Shown one piece after another: positions 62,051 through 64,000 of a DNA stretch of 64,000 nt (position 1 is its first letter; every line of letters starts with the position of its first letter). This DNA comes from Streptomyces sp. CB02058 (GTDB taxonomy: Bacteria; Actinomycetota; Actinomycetes; Streptomycetales; Streptomycetaceae): contig NZ_LIPG01000001.1 in the NCBI RefSeq assembly GCF_001905505.1, forward strand, positions 1,178,001 through 1,242,000, given 5' to 3'. Below the pieces are notes generated by a model. The model was not told the DNA's origin. It worked only from the letters and a program-made list of their open reading frames with translations, and made no database searches. The position numbers and the translations under genes are program-made.

Positions 62051-62704
62051 ATGACTGAGGCCACCGGAAGCGCGCGCGTCATCACCCTGCTCGTCGTCGA
62101 CGACCACCCGGTCGTACGGGACGGTCTGCGCGGGATGTTCGCGGCGGCGCCCGGATTCGAGGTGCTGGGCGAGGCGGCGGACGGTGTCGCCGCCGTGGAG
62201 CTCACGACCCGGCTCGACCCCGACGTCGTCCTGATGGACCTGCGGATGCCGGGCGGCGGGGGAGTGGCCGCCATCGCCGAACTCGCCAGGCTCGGTGCCC
62301 GGTCCAGGGTGCTCGTCCTCACCACGTACGACACGGACTCCGACACGCTGCCCGCCATCGAGGCGGGCGCGACCGGATACCTCCTCAAGGACGCGCCCCG
62401 CGACGAGCTCTTCACCGCCGTACGCGCGGCGGCCGACGGCCGCACCGTGCTGTCACCCGCCGTCGCCTCACGCCTCGTCTCGCGGGTGCGCGCCCCGGCT
62501 CCGGGCCACGAACCGCTCTCCGCGCGCGAGCGCGAGGTGCTCGGACTCGTCGCCCGGGGGACCTCCAACCGCGAGATCGCCGCCGAGCTCTTCATCAGCG
62601 AGGCGACCGTGAAGACCCACCTCACCCATGTCTTCGCCAAGCTCGGCGCGAAGGACCGCGCGGCGGCCGTCGCCGTCGCCTACCAGCGCGGCATCCTCGG
62701 CTGA
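62051..62704 (+). CDS. NarL/LuxR-type response regulator
   Basis: A 217-aa regulator. The receiver has VVDDHPVV, the phospho-acceptor Asp in DVVLMDLRMPGG and the conserved Lys in YLLKDAP. A C-terminal LuxR-type HTH (about 150-215) reads LSAREREVLGLVARGTSNREIA, then SEATVKTHLTHVFAKLG. It partners with the upstream kinase and probably controls the DrrAB-type operon. It is convergent with the GlgX gene, 15 bp away. Confidence 0.93.
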   Translation: MTEATGSARVITLLVVDDHPVVRDGLRGMFAAAPGFEVLGEAADGVAAVELTTRLDPDVVLMDLRMPGGGGVAAIAELARLGARSRVLVLTTYDTDSDTLPAIEAGATGYLLKDAPRDELFTAVRAAADGRTVLSPAVASRLVSRVRAPAPGHEPLSAREREVLGLVARGTSNREIAAELFISEATVKTHLTHVFAKLGAKDRAAAVAVAYQRGILG

Positions 62705-62719
62705 GCCCCCGCCGTCCCG

Positions 62720-64000
<1,281 letters not shown>

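Overview
The window is a 64 kb piece of a high-GC actinobacterial chromosome, almost certainly Streptomyces or a close relative. The support is very GC-rich third codon positions, many GTG and TTG starts, many 4-bp start/stop overlaps, and marker content: isobutyryl-CoA mutase, DUF6230/DUF6114 proteins, a GlgE-type trehalose-to-glucan cluster and SpoIIE-type phosphatases. From memory, the order icmA ... pyk-ackA-pta-pfkA ... glgB-pep2-treS-glgE-glgP resembles the S. coelicolor SCO5415-SCO5446 region. No tRNA, rRNA, insertion sequence, prophage or CRISPR array was recognised. It reads as core chromosome rather than an island.

Layout. 1-2.7 kb: the tail of one PQQ-propeller protein and a complete Ser/Thr kinase with a PQQ-type sensor. 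2.7-5.6 kb: a secreted PepSY protein divergent from an OmpR-type two-component system; both the PepSY protein and the sensor loop carry poly-Asp. 5.6-9.1 kb: a MarR regulator, three translationally coupled AIM24 paralogues, and DUF3817 coupled to a thiamine-binding MTH1187 protein. 9.3-14.0 kb: a glycosyltransferase-2-like membrane protein, a divergent ArsR/MFS pair, a second MarR and a second DUF3817. 14.1-16.5 kb: icmA behind a perfect 24-bp palindrome, and a TetR gene. 16.8-21.0 kb: a thioredoxin-TPR protein and a three-gene DUF6230/DUF6114/secreted acidic protein locus.

21.0-27.2 kb is central carbon metabolism: pyruvate kinase, then pta-ackA (acetyl-CoA to acetate with ATP formation), and ATP-type phosphofructokinase. 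27.2-31.9 kb holds an XRE regulator and a CitA/CitB-type two-component system divergent from a DctA-type C4-dicarboxylate symporter with a Crp-like site. 32.2-36 kb holds a lipoprotein, a secreted GH16 glucanase under a LacI-type palindrome, and a MerR-thioredoxin pair. 36.4-39 kb holds a Sel1/TPR protein and a membrane-anchored protein.

39.1-50.5 kb is the GlgE pathway. TreS converts trehalose to maltose, Pep2 phosphorylates it to maltose 1-phosphate, GlgE polymerises it, GlgB branches it and divergent GlgP phosphorolyses alpha-glucan. The 3' part of a GlgX-like debranching enzyme closes the window at 62.7-64 kb. 50.7-62.7 kb holds a GAF-PP2C-HATPase regulator, a secreted M4 protease, a heterodimeric ABC exporter, and a DrrAB-type ABC transporter followed by a NarL-type two-component system.

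The items most worth a second look are the poly-Asp PepSY/two-component module, the DUF6230/DUF6114 locus with paired TTACT..AGTAA palindromes, the Lys/Ala-rich insert in GlgE, the Cys-bearing MerR with a probable leaderless promoter beside thioredoxin, and the complementary motif asymmetry of the ABC exporter. I found no single dramatic new system; functions for the DUF-type cassettes remain inference.
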